Assembly: GCF_017873395.1 (NCBI RefSeq)
Contig: NZ_JAGGKC010000007.1
Location: 60,282-124,281 of the forward strand
Reading direction: 5' to 3'
DNA length: 64,000 nt
From: Youngiibacter multivorans
GTDB taxonomy: Bacteria; Bacillota; Clostridia; Clostridiales; Clostridiaceae
Position numbers and translations under genes: made by a program. The notes below the pieces were generated by a model that was given only the letters and a program-made list of their open reading frames with translations, did no database searches and was not told the DNA's origin. Shown here one piece after another: positions 16,861-24,922 of this stretch. Numbering within the stretch: the stretch's first letter is position 1; each line of letters starts with the position of its first letter.

Positions 16861-17110
16861 AAAATAAAAACCCCTACATCAAATGCAGGGGCGAAAACTT
16901 TCCGCGGTACCACCCTAATGCCAGCATCAGCCAGCGCTCAATCAAGTTCAATCAAACTCTTGCCTATAACGGGGCATACCGTTCCCGCTTACTCAGTATT
17001 CAGCGAAAACGCTCGGGAGTGATTATACCAGAAGGGCAGCATCGATTCGCACCAACCATCGATTCTCTGAATCTGCTTGCTAGAGGCATTGTCTCCGTCA
17101 TCGCATTTGA
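16861..17110 (-). promoter_or_regulatory. T-box leader (isoleucine specifier) upstream of ilvN
   Basis: On the minus strand Stem I begins near 17100 (TGACGGAGAC), with AGAGA and the apical GGTTGGTGCGA motif, then the specifier loop TAATCACTCCC in which ATC (17023-17021) is an isoleucine codon. The T-box sequence AGGGTGGTACCGCGG is at 16916-16902 and the terminator stem CCCCTGCA/TGTAGGGG at 16891-16871 is followed by a T-rich run to 16861. It should read tRNA-Ile charging and control the eight-gene ilv/leu unit. The remaining gap up to 17417 (beyond the promoter) is AT-rich and holds no gene I can identify. Confidence 0.95.
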
Positions 17111-17126
17111 AAGGGATATTGAATGC

Positions 17127-17155
17127 ATTTTAACAACTCCGCAATTTTTTGTCAA
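17127..17155 (-). promoter_or_regulatory. promoter of the ilvN-ilvB unit
   Basis: Perfect TTGACA (17155-17150), 17-bp spacer, TAAAAT (17132-17127), with start expected just ahead of T-box Stem I. Confidence 0.85.
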
Positions 17156-17417
17156 CATATTGCCTAAGAAATATCTCAATTCATCAATTCTTAACATATC
17201 AACAAAAATATCTAATATTTTTATCATTACGGTAAATTGTGCTTTGAATTTTCCGGATATTGATAAACATTTGTACTCTGGAGGGGTACATCTTCTTCAA
17301 AAACGCGAATGATTCCCACATTTTTCTGAAAAATATTAATAAAATATTTTTTAAATGAGCCAAGTGGTATACTGAAAATATATTAAATACACTCTTATTC
17401 CAAAAGGAGACCATAAC

Positions 17418-18488
17418 ATGACAGATACAGAGCTCATAGGAAGACTTTCTAACGCCTTCGGTCCTTCTGGATTCGAGGATGATGTAGTTTCAGTCATAAC
17501 AGAAGCCCTTGAAGGCTTCAATCATGCAACGGATCCGATGAACAATCTGTATGTTTCACTTAATACAAACAAAGGCTCGAGACCAATAGTCATGCTCGAT
17601 GCCCATCTGGACGAAGTTGGCTTCATGGTCCAGTACATAGCTGGAAACGGCCTGATAGGTTTTGTTAACCTCGGAGGATGGATTGCTTCAAACGTTCCTG
17701 CCCACAAGGTGATTATCAGGAACTCTAAAGGAGAAATAATACCGGGGATAATAACCTCCAGGCCTCCGCACTTCATGACCGAAGCTGAGAAGTCCTCTGT
17801 CCCAGACTTCGAGACCATGATGATCGATGTGGGGGCAAGAAACAGGGAGGAAGTAATTAACCTTTATGGCATACAGCCCGGTGACCCGGTTGCTCCGGAT
17901 GTGCGGTTTGAAACCACAAGGAACGGATTCCTGATGGGAAAGGCATTCGATAACAGACTGGGATGCTACGCTATCATCGAGACCCTCAGAAGATTAAAGG
18001 ATGCAGAACTAAATGTTGATGTCATCGGCTGCTTCGCATCCCAGGAAGAGGTAGGCATGCGTGGGGCTGAAGTTACAGGCAAGGTCACAAGGCCTGACCT
18101 CGCCATAGTATTCGAGGGTTCTCCCTCAGATGATTTTCTGTCTGACAGAGATAAGGCTCAGGGAGTTCTAGGAAATGGCACCCAGATAAGACATTTCGAC
18201 CAGAGCTATGTCAGCAACCCAAAATTTATCGCATATGCCAAAGCCATAGCAGAGGAATCAGGCATCAGATACCAATCAGCGGTAAGAAGGCGTGGCTCCA
18301 CAGATGCAGGAAGGATACATATCTCTCATAAGGCGGTGCCAGTTCTCGTCCTTGGAATTCCTTCAAGGTACGTCCATACCCACTACAACTACGCCTGCCC
18401 CGATGACGTCGAAGCGACGATAAGCCTTGCGGTTGAATCAATAACAAGGCTTTCACAAGAAAGCGTCTCAGGGCTGACACAAAGATAA
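17418..18488 (+). CDS. M42-family metallo-aminopeptidase
   Basis: A 356-residue cytosolic di-zinc aminopeptidase of the PepA(glutamyl)/FrvX/YsdC group. Metal and catalytic residues are readable in order: MLDAHLDEVGF (~57), GKAFDNRLGCY (~172), ASQEEVGMRGAEV (~208), and a terminal HTHYNYACPDDVEA (~320). Members form large dodecameric tetrahedral shells and trim peptides. AAAGGAG precedes the ATG, and a TATACT element lies at 17368-17373. The gene is monocistronic, divergent from the ilv leader and followed by a purine-riboswitch transcription unit. Confidence 0.92.
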   Translation: MTDTELIGRLSNAFGPSGFEDDVVSVITEALEGFNHATDPMNNLYVSLNTNKGSRPIVMLDAHLDEVGFMVQYIAGNGLIGFVNLGGWIASNVPAHKVIIRNSKGEIIPGIITSRPPHFMTEAEKSSVPDFETMMIDVGARNREEVINLYGIQPGDPVAPDVRFETTRNGFLMGKAFDNRLGCYAIIETLRRLKDAELNVDVIGCFASQEEVGMRGAEVTGKVTRPDLAIVFEGSPSDDFLSDRDKAQGVLGNGTQIRHFDQSYVSNPKFIAYAKAIAEESGIRYQSAVRRRGSTDAGRIHISHKAVPVLVLGIPSRYVHTHYNYACPDDVEATISLAVESITRLSQESVSGLTQR

Positions 18489-18521
18489 TACGTTAATTTT
18501 ACGAACATTTTTTGAAAAATC

Positions 18522-18550
18522 TTGATTATCGTTCACTAATTTAGTATCAT
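18522..18550 (+). promoter_or_regulatory. promoter of the purine-riboswitch RNA
   Basis: TTGATT (18522-18527), 17-bp spacer, TATCAT (18545-18550). The predicted start (~18557) lies about ten bases before the aptamer, so this RNA has a promoter of its own. Confidence 0.75.
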
Positions 18551-18565
18551 GTATTCAATAAGGAT

Positions 18566-18638
18566 TCTCTCATATAATTCTCGTGATATGGACGGGAAGT
18601 TTCTACGAGGCAGCCATTAACTGCCTGGCTATGGGTGT
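18566..18638 (+). promoter_or_regulatory. purine riboswitch aptamer, guanine class
   Basis: All three helices of the purine aptamer are present. P1 pairs CTCATA with TATGGG. P2 pairs TCTCGT with ACGGGA around the loop GATATGG. P3 pairs AGGCAG with CTGCCT. The J2/3 segment AGTTTCTAC is intact. The ligand-reading base in the 3' junction (GGCTATG) is C, which selects guanine/hypoxanthine rather than adenine. A terminator follows at 18686-18720, forming a normal OFF-switch layout. No purine gene follows: the next gene is serA at 19003. Confidence 0.93.
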
Positions 18639-18685
18639 TTTCAGCATATGGATGCAAAGGGGTATCCCCTTGTTTCCTGTGCCCG

Positions 18686-18720
18686 AAAACCGGACCCATC
18701 GCCTGATGGATCCGGTTTTT
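18686..18720 (+). terminator. expression-platform terminator of the purine riboswitch
   Basis: AAAACCGGA then CCATC pairs with GATGG and TCCGGTTTT around a GCCT loop, with one C-A mismatch, ending in a T-run. About 50 bases separate it from the aptamer, including a small AAGGGG/CCCCTT hairpin. Confidence 0.88.
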
Positions 18721-18761
18721 CATTTGCCAGTCACAATTATTCTGATAGATGTAACCACTTG

Positions 18762-18855
18762 CAGCGCGCCGTGGCGACCCCAACGGGCAAGCCCGGCCAT
18801 GGCGCAAAACCCCTTTGCCGTCCCGGCGCTGACCCCCCGGGCGGCTTTCTTTTCA
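18762..18855. repeat. GC-rich double-hairpin island
   Basis: About 90 bp that are strikingly richer in GC than the surroundings. Hairpin A pairs GCGCCGTGGC (18766-18775) with GCCATGGCGC (18796-18805). Its loop holds a CCC/GGG mini-stem. Hairpin B pairs GCCG-CCCGG (18817-18826) with CCGGGCGGC (18837-18845) and is followed on the plus strand by TTTCTTTTC, so it could terminate transcription. It may be a REP/MITE-like dispersed element or a structured RNA. No convincing coding frame crosses it. Confidence 0.6.
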
Positions 18856-18938
18856 CATTATGACTAATGATAAACTACCAAAATAGAATGGCGATAAAAA
18901 ATAGATAAAAAAATAGCGTACACTTTTCAAAAAGGTAC

Positions 18939-18967
18939 TTGCTATGTTCGCCAATAAAGATTAAAAT
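18939..18967 (+). promoter_or_regulatory. probable serA promoter
   Basis: TTGCTA (18939-18944), 17-bp spacer, TAAAAT (18962-18967), about 30 bp before the serA ATG. If used, serA does not depend on read-through from the riboswitch RNA upstream. Confidence 0.6.
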
Positions 18968-19002
18968 TATAAACATTCAAATTGTGTGTGAGGTGTGGAC
19001 GT

Positions 19003-20181
19003 ATGTATGCTATAAAAACATTAAACAATATTTCAGAAAAAGGCATGAAGCTTTTCACAAGTGAGTATGACCTCTCAGGAGAAGGCAAGGCAGACGGTAT
19101 ACTCCTCAGAAGCTTTAGTATGCATGGAATGGAGCTAGACGACTCCGTTAAGGTGATTGCCAGGGCAGGAGCCGGTGTCAACAATATCCCTACTGAAGAA
19201 TACGCGGAAAAAGGCATCGTGGTATGCAATACCCCTGGCGCCAACGCAAACGCGGTCAAGGAGCTGGTCCTTCTTGGACTTCTGATGTCTTCAAGAAATG
19301 TAGTAGATGCAGTTGACTGGGTAAGGTCCATAAAGGATAAGACAGATGCTGAAAAGATCGTCGAGAAGGAAAAAGGCAGATTCACCGGTCAGGAGCTCAC
19401 CGGCAAGAAGATTGGAATAATAGGGCTTGGAGCTATCGGAGCGCTCGTCGCAAACATGTGCACATCCCTCAAGATGGATGTATATGGCTACGACCCGTTC
19501 ATATCGGTAAGCGCCGCATGGGGCTTGAGCTACAAGGTCAAGAGAGTTGAGAACGTTGATATGATCCTCAATACCTGCGATTATGTGTCGCTTCATGTTC
19601 CTCTTATAGAACAGACAAAGAACATAATCACTGCGGACAGGCTTAAGAATGCAAAGAAGGGCCTTATCCTTCTTAATTTCGCAAGAGGAGGCCTTGTTCC
19701 TGAAGCTGCCATCAAGGAAGCTCTGGAGCTCGGCAGTGTTTCAACTTACGTTACCGATTTCCCGAACAATACTCTTCTAAACATGAAGAATGTAATATCC
19801 ATACCGCATCTTGGAGCCTCCACTGAGGAGTCTGAGGAAAACTGCGCGATAATGGCAGTCAATGCCACCATGGAATTCCTCGAGAATGGCAACATTGTCA
19901 ATTCAGTGAACTATCCTGAATGCTGCATGGGTCCTGCTGAAAGAAGAGACAGGATAGCAATCTGCAACAGGAACATACCGAACATGGTCGGACAGATTTC
20001 AGGGATACTTGCCGAAAAAGGCATGAACATCGCTGAAATGAAGAACCAGTCAAAGGGCAACTACGCATATACGCTTATTGATACAGACAGTGAAGTTGAC
20101 GAAGACACTCTGGACAGACTTAAGTCAATTGAGGGAGTCATCAGGGTCAGGCTTATAAAGGCCAGAAACAAAGTCAGCTAA
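19003..20181 (+). CDS. serA: D-3-phosphoglycerate dehydrogenase
   Basis: First step of serine synthesis: NAD-dependent oxidation of 3-phosphoglycerate. The 392-residue short form has a Rossmann motif KIGIIGLGAIGALVANM (~139), the catalytic Arg in NFARGGLVPE (~230), the catalytic His in PHLGAST (~270) and a C-terminal ACT domain (~320-390) that usually senses serine. I start at ATG 19003, seven bases after GAGGTG; the frame opens seven codons earlier at a TTG. A class V aminotransferase that could do the next step lies 2 kb downstream on the other strand. Confidence 0.93.
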   Translation: MYAIKTLNNISEKGMKLFTSEYDLSGEGKADGILLRSFSMHGMELDDSVKVIARAGAGVNNIPTEEYAEKGIVVCNTPGANANAVKELVLLGLLMSSRNVVDAVDWVRSIKDKTDAEKIVEKEKGRFTGQELTGKKIGIIGLGAIGALVANMCTSLKMDVYGYDPFISVSAAWGLSYKVKRVENVDMILNTCDYVSLHVPLIEQTKNIITADRLKNAKKGLILLNFARGGLVPEAAIKEALELGSVSTYVTDFPNNTLLNMKNVISIPHLGASTEESEENCAIMAVNATMEFLENGNIVNSVNYPECCMGPAERRDRIAICNRNIPNMVGQISGILAEKGMNIAEMKNQSKGNYAYTLIDTDSEVDEDTLDRLKSIEGVIRVRLIKARNKVS

Positions 20182-20218
20182 AATTACTTCGTTATCCCCT
20201 ACCTTCCGGATAAGTATA

Positions 20219-20254
20219 GAAACACCGGCTGGACCTGCCGTCCACCGGTGTTTC
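20219..20254. terminator. bidirectional terminator between serA and ogt
   Basis: GAAACACCGG (20219-20228) pairs with CCGGTGTTTC (20245-20254), with an inner TGGAC/GTCCA stem. It lies between convergent genes. Confidence 0.85.
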
Positions 20255-20302
20255 ATGCGTCCAGAATCTTTTCCTTGCTCTATTACAATCACTTACCTTA
20301 GG

Positions 20303-20773
20303 TCACTTCACTGAGTTCCTTTCTTCAAGGTCCAGAAGCTTCCTTTTTGCATCCAGTCCGCCAGAATACCCTGTCAGGCTTCCATTTGCACCCACAACCC
20401 TGTGGCATGGAATTATGATTGGAAGTCTGTTCCTATTGTTAGCTGCGCCTACAGCCCTCACAGCTTTTGGTTTTCCTACAGCTTCTGCAATCTGACTGTA
20501 AGTCCTTGTTTCGCCATAGGGTATCTTTAGAAGCTCCTTCCATACCGTCTCCTGGAACTCTGTCCCCTCTACAAGCAATGGCAGGTCGAATACTATTCTG
20601 ATTCCGGCAATGTACTCGGCTATCTGGTTAAACGCCTTCTTTATCAGTCTGGTCTCTTTCGTCTCAGCACCCTTAAGACCATCACTCCCGAAAACAATGT
20701 CTGAAATATATCCATCCTCTTCTGCAATCCCGATTAGCCCTATTTCAGTCTCGTAAAAAAATATCTTCTTCAA
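20303..20773 (-). CDS. ogt: methylated-DNA-[protein]-cysteine S-methyltransferase
   Basis: A suicide DNA-repair enzyme that takes the methyl group from O6-methylguanine onto its own cysteine. The 156-residue protein has the helix-turn-helix region TYSQIAEAVGKPKAVRAVGAANNRN (~92-116) and the active-site motif IIPCHRVVG (~120-128), followed by LTGYSGGLDAKRKLLDLE. There is no Ada-type regulatory domain. It stands alone between a terminator and a divergent glycosyltransferase. Confidence 0.95.
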   Translation of the reverse strand: MKKIFFYETEIGLIGIAEEDGYISDIVFGSDGLKGAETKETRLIKKAFNQIAEYIAGIRIVFDLPLLVEGTEFQETVWKELLKIPYGETRTYSQIAEAVGKPKAVRAVGAANNRNRLPIIIPCHRVVGANGSLTGYSGGLDAKRKLLDLEERNSVK

Positions 20774-20976
20774 ATTCCCACCCCCACATATATTATATCC
20801 TGAACCTTCATACCCTATTCAAACAACAGGCATAGGCTTCAATATTTTCTCTCTATTGAGTTTCATTATCTATATGTTTATGTTCTGATGCATACCATTC
20901 TAGCCAATATGGATTATAATGTAATCAGAGAATATACTATGATATTCCTTATTCAAGAAATCCGGAGGTGCTGCCA

Positions 20977-22002
20977 ATGATTACTATAAACATTAAATCC
21001 GAGGCGGATTCCGTCAAGGGGCATGGAGTGCTTTCAGCTCATGACGAGCAGCTTCAGCTTGTAAGGAGTACCCTTTCAGACACCTTCGAGTTTTACGACA
21101 ACACGAACAAAACATGCGACATAACTCATTTTCAGACGGTGAACTTCACCTATCTTCTCCGTTTCTTCATATACAAGAGACATGGCAGTACCGTGGCCCA
21201 TGTGCACTTCCTTCCGGAAACCCTGGACAAGAGCCTCAACCTGCCCTGGATTGCACGCAAGGTATTCTATTGGTACCTTATAAAGTTCTACAAGAACGCG
21301 GATTACCTGGTAACAGTGAATCCTTATTTTATTAAAGCGATCGGCAGATACGGCATTGACAGTAAAAGGGTCCGGTACATACCGAACTTCGTATCATCCG
21401 AGAACTTTCACCCTATTGCTGAATCAAAAAGCGAATTACGAAGAGAATTCGGACTGCCTGAAGACAGATTCACAGTCCTTTGCGTAGGTCAGCTCCAGGA
21501 AAGGAAGGGAGTCATAGATTTCATTGATGCTGCAAGGAGAATGCCCGATTCCGAGTTCGTATGGGCTGGCGATTTTGCATTCGGAGTAATCTCATCAGGC
21601 TATTCAAGCATAAAGGAACTTGTCGGCTCACACCCGTCAAATGTTCACTTCCTTGGTCTTGTCGAGCATGAAAGGATGAACAGCCTCTACAACCTCTCGG
21701 ATGTCATGTTCCTGCCATCCTACGACGAACTTTTCCCTATGACTGTCCTTGAGTCAATGAGCTGCCACATACCAGTACTCCTCAGGGACCTTCCCGAATA
21801 TGAGAGTGTGCTCCTTGATTTCTATCTCAAGGGCTCCAGCAACGAAGACTTCATATCTCAACTTGAAAGGCTTAAGAACGACGAGACTTATCGGAAAGAG
21901 GCCTCAACCATGGCAGAAAGAGGCGCGAATTTCTACAGCAGCGGCAGGATATCCGAAGAGTGGAGAAAATTCTACCTTGAGGTCTATAATTCAAGAAGAT
22001 AG
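20977..22002 (+). CDS. glycosyltransferase, GT4 type
   Basis: A 341-residue GT-B glycosyltransferase. The C-terminal domain holds the nucleotide-sugar site: VCVGQLQERKGVIDFI (~157), HFLGLVEHERM, then the EX7E motif ELFPMTVLE (~248-256). Proteins of this look often glycosylate diacylglycerol, but the acceptor cannot be read here. The start is ATG 20977, eight bases from GGAGG; an in-frame GTG at 20968 overlaps the ribosome site. It is followed by a terminator at 22005-22033. Confidence 0.87.
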   Translation: MITINIKSEADSVKGHGVLSAHDEQLQLVRSTLSDTFEFYDNTNKTCDITHFQTVNFTYLLRFFIYKRHGSTVAHVHFLPETLDKSLNLPWIARKVFYWYLIKFYKNADYLVTVNPYFIKAIGRYGIDSKRVRYIPNFVSSENFHPIAESKSELRREFGLPEDRFTVLCVGQLQERKGVIDFIDAARRMPDSEFVWAGDFAFGVISSGYSSIKELVGSHPSNVHFLGLVEHERMNSLYNLSDVMFLPSYDELFPMTVLESMSCHIPVLLRDLPEYESVLLDFYLKGSSNEDFISQLERLKNDETYRKEASTMAERGANFYSSGRISEEWRKFYLEVYNSRR

Positions 22003-22004
22003 CG

Positions 22005-22033
22005 AATCCCGCACGGTATTGCCATGCGGGATT
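22005..22033. terminator. terminator between convergent genes
   Basis: AATCCCGCA (22005-22013) pairs with TGCGGGATT (22025-22033), directly after the glycosyltransferase stop and before the stop of the aminotransferase on the opposite strand. Confidence 0.8.
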
Positions 22034-22042
22034 TATTATCCA

Positions 22043-23188
22043 CTATTCCATCATTTCCTTCATGAACACGCCTACGCCTTTTCCAAGTTCAGTATGCTTA
22101 CCTAGTCTGTACAACGTCCTCTCAATTGCAGCTATAGCTGAAACAGAGTCATGCATGTCTATGTTCCCCATGTGACCCAGCCTGAACATCCTGCCCGCAT
22201 AAGCACCAAGACCACCCGCTACAAACACACCTTCTTCGGAAAGTGTATTCCTGAATTCGAGGTCGTCCACTCCTTCAGGGTAAATGAGATTCGACAAAGT
22301 CACAGCCCTGAAGCCTTCTTCAGCGAGGATCCTGAATCCAAGGGATTCCATTGCAGCCTGGGTAGCCTTTGCCACCTTCCTGTGCCTGTCCTGCCTCTCC
22401 TTCAGACCTTCCTCGTTTATGATTCTCACAGCGTCCTTCAGAGCCCATATGAGGTTCACTGCGGGAGTCGCGAAATACTTTGCCGGATTTTCCATTATCG
22501 GCAGCCACTTTTCAAAGTCAATGTAGAATTCAGGTATTGTTCCAAGCTGCTTCCGTCTTTCAAGCGCCTTTTTCCCTGCCCATACTATTGCCAGTCCCGG
22601 GCTTACACCAAAAGCCTTCTGTGAGCCTGTAAGGAGCACGTCTATACCCATCCCGACCATATCTTCAGGCTCTGCAGCCGATGCACAAACACCATCAACA
22701 ATATAGATCGTATCCGGATACTTCCGAATGACCTCCCCTATCTCAGCTACAGGAGCACATACTCCGGTAGCAGTGTCCACATGTGTCACTGTTATCGCAG
22801 CATAGTTCTTCTCTGAAAGCTTCCTGTCGATTTCCTCTACCGGGACTGCCTTTCCCCATTCGCTGGCAAGCACATCAACATTAAGCCCCTTTCTCTGGCA
22901 AAGGTCAATAAACCTGTCTCCGAAGAAGCCATGGGATACCAGGAGTATGTTGTCACCCCTTTTAGTCACATTCGCAACTGCCATTTCCATGGCCATTGTT
23001 CCGGTCCCAGCAACCACAAATACTTCTCCATCAGTATTCATCATAACCTTTAGGTCTTCGATAAGCCCCTTGAAGTCTTTGACGAACAATGGGTCTCCGA
23101 ATGCTGTTGTCTCCCTTCCCATTTCATTCTGAGTCGACCTTGCCACTGGTGTCGGTCCTGGAATCATGACAAGCTTCCTGTTCTTCAA
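22043..23188 (-). CDS. class V aminotransferase (alanine-glyoxylate / serine-pyruvate type)
   Basis: A PLP enzyme of 381 residues. It starts with the family's IPGPTPV. It has GTGTMAMEMA (~62), the cofactor Asp in IVDGVCASAAEPEDM (~150) and the Schiff-base Lys in LLTGSQKAFGVSPGLA (~188). Members transaminate alanine, serine, glyoxylate or phosphohydroxypyruvate. In several clostridia a protein of this class sits beside serA and is thought to replace SerC; here it is 2 kb from serA, so that role is plausible but unproven. Confidence 0.88.
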   Translation of the reverse strand: MKNRKLVMIPGPTPVARSTQNEMGRETTAFGDPLFVKDFKGLIEDLKVMMNTDGEVFVVAGTGTMAMEMAVANVTKRGDNILLVSHGFFGDRFIDLCQRKGLNVDVLASEWGKAVPVEEIDRKLSEKNYAAITVTHVDTATGVCAPVAEIGEVIRKYPDTIYIVDGVCASAAEPEDMVGMGIDVLLTGSQKAFGVSPGLAIVWAGKKALERRKQLGTIPEFYIDFEKWLPIMENPAKYFATPAVNLIWALKDAVRIINEEGLKERQDRHRKVAKATQAAMESLGFRILAEEGFRAVTLSNLIYPEGVDDLEFRNTLSEEGVFVAGGLGAYAGRMFRLGHMGNIDMHDSVSAIAAIERTLYRLGKHTELGKGVGVFMKEMME

Positions 23189-23408
23189 CTGAAATACCCC
23201 CCATATTTATATTTTGACCGGTATTGTCATTATCTGCATGACAATACTAATCTATGTTACATCCCTCTAATTATATCACTAAATGTAAACCATATCATTA
23301 TTTGAATCTGTCCTGACGAATGCTGAAATAGTATTGAAATTAGTCTGGAATTCAATGATTCACAGTACTATAATTGGCTTGAGAATACATATGAAAGGTG
23401 GTAATTTC

Positions 23409-23711
23409 ATGGCGCTTAATGCAGCATTCATTTTCCTTGCACCTGGAGCAGATCCGGCTGCCCATCGCTCTGTTGTTGTTACACCTGCAGTCACTCTTAC
23501 TGTTGTTGGCGTGCCAGACTACAAGGAAGCAGAAGCTGTCGCAAAGTCACTCGTAGATGAAGGCAATGTGGCAATCGAGCTTTGCGGAGGCTTCGGAATC
23601 GAAGGCACTGCCGCTGTCAAGAAGGCAGTTCAAGGTAAAGCTGTAATTGGAGTTGTTCGCTTCGACAACCATCCCGGCCTCGAATTCAAGAGCGGAGATG
23701 ACATATTCTAA
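23409..23711 (+). CDS. DUF6506-type small protein
   Basis: A 100-residue soluble protein with the look of the uncharacterised DUF6506 family: MALNAAFIFLAPGADPAAHRSVV at the N-terminus, a central VVGVPDYKEAEAVAKSLVDEG and a terminal GVVRFDNHPG. No catalytic motif is evident. The start at 23409 follows AAAGGTGG; the frame is open 25 codons further upstream, but that part is not conserved-looking and lacks a ribosome site. Monocistronic with its own terminator; function unknown. Confidence 0.78.
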   Translation: MALNAAFIFLAPGADPAAHRSVVVTPAVTLTVVGVPDYKEAEAVAKSLVDEGNVAIELCGGFGIEGTAAVKKAVQGKAVIGVVRFDNHPGLEFKSGDDIF

Positions 23712-23751
23712 GATATTAAGCCTCAGAGAATAACATGATTTCTTGAAATGA

Positions 23752-23775
23752 AAAAGCGGCCAAACAGCCGCTTTT
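23752..23775. terminator. bidirectional terminator
   Basis: AAAAGCGGC (23752-23760) pairs with GCCGCTTTT (23767-23775) around a six-base loop. It serves the DUF6506 gene and probably the convergent Nudix gene. Confidence 0.88.
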
Positions 23776-23798
23776 CGTATTTCAATTACTGACTTTTA

Positions 23799-24317
23799 TT
23801 AGTTGATCTCAAACCGCTCTATCTTTCCTTCACTATCTATGGAAATAGAACCGGCAAAGCTCGATCTGTCGCCTAGGACAAGCGGAGTTATCTTGAGATA
23901 ATATTCGCTGATCCCCTCTTTATGGAAGCTCTCATTGATATCACACCACTCAAGGTCTCCTTCACTTCCAGACTTCAGGTCACCAGAAAAGTCATCAGTC
24001 TTGAAGTAGAATGTTATTACCTCAAAATCCCTTCCTGCCATATGATTATGAACTACACCCCTGAACTCAAGGTGCCTTACATCCAGGTTCGTCTCCTCGG
24101 CGACCTCTCGCCTGCATGCAGCAATCAGGTCTTCTCCAGCTTCCTTCTTTCCTCCCACAACAGTATATTCATTGTAGGAAGGCGGATTCCCTCTTCTTAT
24201 GAGAAGAATCTTTCCGTCCTTGACTATATAGCAGAAGACTACCGCCACAACGTTAGCATACCGCTTCATCACTCTGTCCCATCTTTCTTCAGGTTCTTTC
24301 ACTATTTCGCTACCCAT
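23799..24317 (-). CDS. Nudix hydrolase
   Basis: A 172-residue Nudix protein. The Nudix box starts at GGKKEAGED (~56) and continues to RREVAEETNL, giving the metal-binding glutamates; the final Gly of the consensus is replaced by Asn. The segment ILLIRRGNPPSYNEYTVVGGK suggests the ADP-ribose/8-oxo-dGTP-like group, and the late WCDINESF resembles a specificity loop. Substrate not predictable. It stands between the tRNA cluster and the DUF6506 gene. Confidence 0.88.
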   Translation of the reverse strand: MGSEIVKEPEERWDRVMKRYANVVAVVFCYIVKDGKILLIRRGNPPSYNEYTVVGGKKEAGEDLIAACRREVAEETNLDVRHLEFRGVVHNHMAGRDFEVITFYFKTDDFSGDLKSGSEGDLEWCDINESFHKEGISEYYLKITPLVLGDRSSFAGSISIDSEGKIERFEIN

Positions 24318-24451
24318 ATCTTCTCCTTAAATCCATAATCTTAATTTTACTTTCACACCAAATCGATTATTTGTAAATACAAATATGAATCTAATCTTTG
24401 ATTTCCTGAATGCAAAACATTTAATTTGAGATTTCCGGATATTCTTAAACA

Positions 24452-24483
24452 TAAAAAGAAAACAGCCCAACATCGTTAGACTG
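24452..24483 (-). terminator. terminator of the tRNA cluster
   Basis: On the minus strand CAGTCTAAC pairs with GTTGGGCTG (24483-24463), followed by TTTTCTTTTT, 10 bp beyond the last tRNA. Confidence 0.85.
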
Positions 24484-24492
24484 CTCTCCAAA

Positions 24493-24568
<76 letters not shown>

Positions 24569-24581
24569 ATATTAACTTGTT

Positions 24582-24672
24582 TGGTGCTGAAGACCGGGAT
24601 TGAACCGGTACGGTGTTTCACCACCGCAGGATTTTAAGTCCTGTGCGTCTGCCAGTTTCGCCACTCCAGCAC
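24582..24672 (-). tRNA. tRNA-Leu (TAA)
   Basis: A 91-nt class II tRNA with a long variable arm (GCGGTGGTGAAACACCGT) and encoded CCA. The anticodon loop CTTAAAA sits in the CAGGA/TCCTG stem. Middle gene of the cluster. Confidence 0.95.
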
Positions 24673-24677
24673 GCTAT

Positions 24678-24754
24678 TGGTAGCGGAAATAGGACTTGAA
24701 CCTACGACCCTTCGGGTATGAACCGAATGCTCTAGCCAGCTGAGCTATTCCGCC
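24678..24754 (-). tRNA. tRNA-Met (CAT), elongator type
   Basis: A 77-nt cloverleaf with encoded CCA. The acceptor begins GGCGGAA and the anticodon loop is TTCATAC in a TTCGG/CCGAA stem, as in elongator methionine tRNA rather than the lysidine-modified Ile2 species. First gene of the cluster. Confidence 0.93.
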
Positions 24755-24788
24755 ACATTTGTGCTGCCACCTTCTGGCGACAAAATTA

Positions 24789-24817
24789 ATTATACCTAAG
24801 ATACCCTATACTGTCAA
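24789..24817 (-). promoter_or_regulatory. tRNA cluster promoter
   Basis: Full-consensus TTGACA (24817-24812), 17-bp spacer and TATAAT (24794-24789), about 35 bp before the first tRNA. Confidence 0.9.
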
Positions 24818-24885
24818 CACATTATTAACATTATTTTCAAGAAGTATTTTAGGCCATTTTCACACCGTTTACATTTCTTGTTCCA

Positions 24886-24915
24886 GAAAAGAAAAGACCC
24901 GGTGATACACCGGGT
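24886..24915 (-). terminator. terminator after the S1-domain gene
   Basis: ACCCGGTG pairs with CACCGGGT around TAT (24915-24897), followed by CTTTTCTTTTC on the minus strand. Confidence 0.9.
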
Positions 24916-24922
24916 ATGATTG

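Noticed and set aside
18762..18855. GC-rich island as a known riboswitch (c-di-GMP, ZTP, Moco types considered)
   Set aside because: None of the conserved single-stranded motifs of these classes could be aligned.
18583..18867. Open plus-strand frames through the riboswitch terminator and GC-rich island
   Set aside because: They run through three stable hairpins, have no ribosome site and biased Pro/Arg composition caused by GC-rich DNA; not treated as genes.
24678..24754. CAT-anticodon tRNA as lysidine-dependent tRNA-Ile2
   Set aside because: Acceptor and anticodon stems (GGCGGAA, TTCGG/CCGAA) fit elongator tRNA-Met better than Ile2.
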